46,451 nucleotides of DNA from Streptomyces hoynatensis (GTDB taxonomy: Bacteria; Actinomycetota; Actinomycetes; Streptomycetales; Streptomycetaceae). A program made the position numbers and the translations under genes. Below, piece after piece: positions 46,314 to 46,451 of the stretch (position 1 is the stretch's first letter; each line of letters opens with the position of its first letter). The notes under the pieces are model-generated. The model ran no database searches and was not told the origin of the DNA. It worked only from the letters and a program-made list of their open reading frames with translations. Where the stretch lies: assembly GCF_003626535.1 (NCBI RefSeq), contig NZ_RBAL01000034.1, positions 1 to 46,451 of the forward strand, written 5' to 3'.

Positions 46314-46451
46314 GCTCTGACATCAGTCTTGACAGCCATCGCATTGGATGTCAGTGGACTCAACTGGACTCCTGTGGACGGTTCGACCGTCCAAGTCCGG
46401 ACTTTCCTCACCTCTCCGGTGGGGGATCAAGAGATCAGGATCTTTGTCATG
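46314..46451. other. Junction region with direct repeats and a palindrome
   Basis: With bases 1-67 this makes about 205 bp of non-coding DNA next to the int 3' end. TGGACTC occurs twice and TGGAC again (46355-46379), followed by the perfect dyad TGGACGGT-TCG-ACCGTCCA (46375-46393). Bases 34-48 add CCCAGCT-C-AGCTGGG. Repeats plus a dyad next to int are what an attP or integrase arm-site region would look like, but no core site can be defined here. It should also hold the leftward WhiB promoter. Confidence 0.4.
46431..46451. repeat. Terminal direct repeat, right copy
   Basis: Identical to bases 1-21. The perfect 21-bp overlap marks the circle junction; it is probably an assembly overlap rather than a biological terminal repeat. 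Confidence 0.85.

Noticed and set aside
1..46451. DNA polymerase, reverse transcriptase, retron or diversity-generating system
   Set aside because: I looked for polymerase and RT motifs and template/variable repeats among all plausible genes and saw none; replication seems to rely on the host polymerase.

Overview
The window looks like the complete genome of a temperate actinobacteriophage, most likely of Streptomyces or a close relative. The first 21 bases (1-21) recur exactly as the last 21 (46431-46451), so it is a circularised contig with a unit length of about 46.43 kb. Host signs are GC-rich codon use, GTG starts, a WhiB-like regulator, a DUF5753/DUF397 pair, an NlpC/P60 enzyme and a teichoic-acid-type phosphodiesterase on the tail. 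The virion genes suggest a short-tailed (podovirus-like) particle: there is a large portal, an N4-gp56-type capsid protein, giant internal proteins and fibre or knob proteins, but no tape measure, tube or sheath gene was seen.

Layout. (1) 68-8052, almost all leftward: tyrosine integrase, excisionase, an HTH protein, a 64-nt tRNA-like element, a DUF5753/DUF397/membrane operon, then about 15 small early genes. Many of these are preceded by a private stem-loop plus a strong Shine-Dalgarno (SD) sequence. The single rightward gene here encodes a 32-residue zinc ribbon. Between 4316 and 4471 lie three hairpins resembling actinobacterial type I-E CRISPR repeats at an exact 50-bp pitch, next to a strong terminator. 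(2) 8053-10067, about 2 kb without a convincing gene. From about 8594 onward it holds some 25 mostly perfect, mostly unrelated hairpins, including a 16-bp stem spanning 98 bp. (3) 10068-34633, the rightward late operon: terminase (with an N-terminal HTH), amidase endolysin, portal, small head proteins, a 1672-residue virion protein, NlpC/P60 and its paralogue, scaffold, capsid, tail/GDPD/fibre proteins, an Acb2/Tad1-like small protein, a peptidoglycan-binding-like protein, and two holin-type membrane proteins. It ends at a 14-bp bidirectional terminator. (4) 34718-46238, leftward: many small overlapping ORFs, then a split primase, a PD-(D/E)XK resolvase, a RecA/DnaB-like ATPase, a possible ssDNA-binding protein, a Mom-like DNA modification enzyme, a Cas4/RecB-like nuclease and WhiB.

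How it works together. The phage integrates with Int/Xis. It primes and recombines its DNA with its own primase, ATPase, nuclease and resolvase but has no DNA polymerase gene that I could find. It may modify adenines through the Mom-like enzyme. It may counter host defence through that modification, the Acb2/Tad1-like protein and possibly the CRISPR-repeat mimics. Lysis is by an amidase encoded beside terminase and holins encoded 22 kb away.

The most unusual material is non-coding: the hairpin array (8594-10036), the CRISPR-like repeats (4350-4471, and a weaker set at 24825-24980), and a recurrent leader RNA whose 10-bp stem keeps its pairing while changing its sequence at four sites. All family assignments are from reading the sequence; no database search was run.
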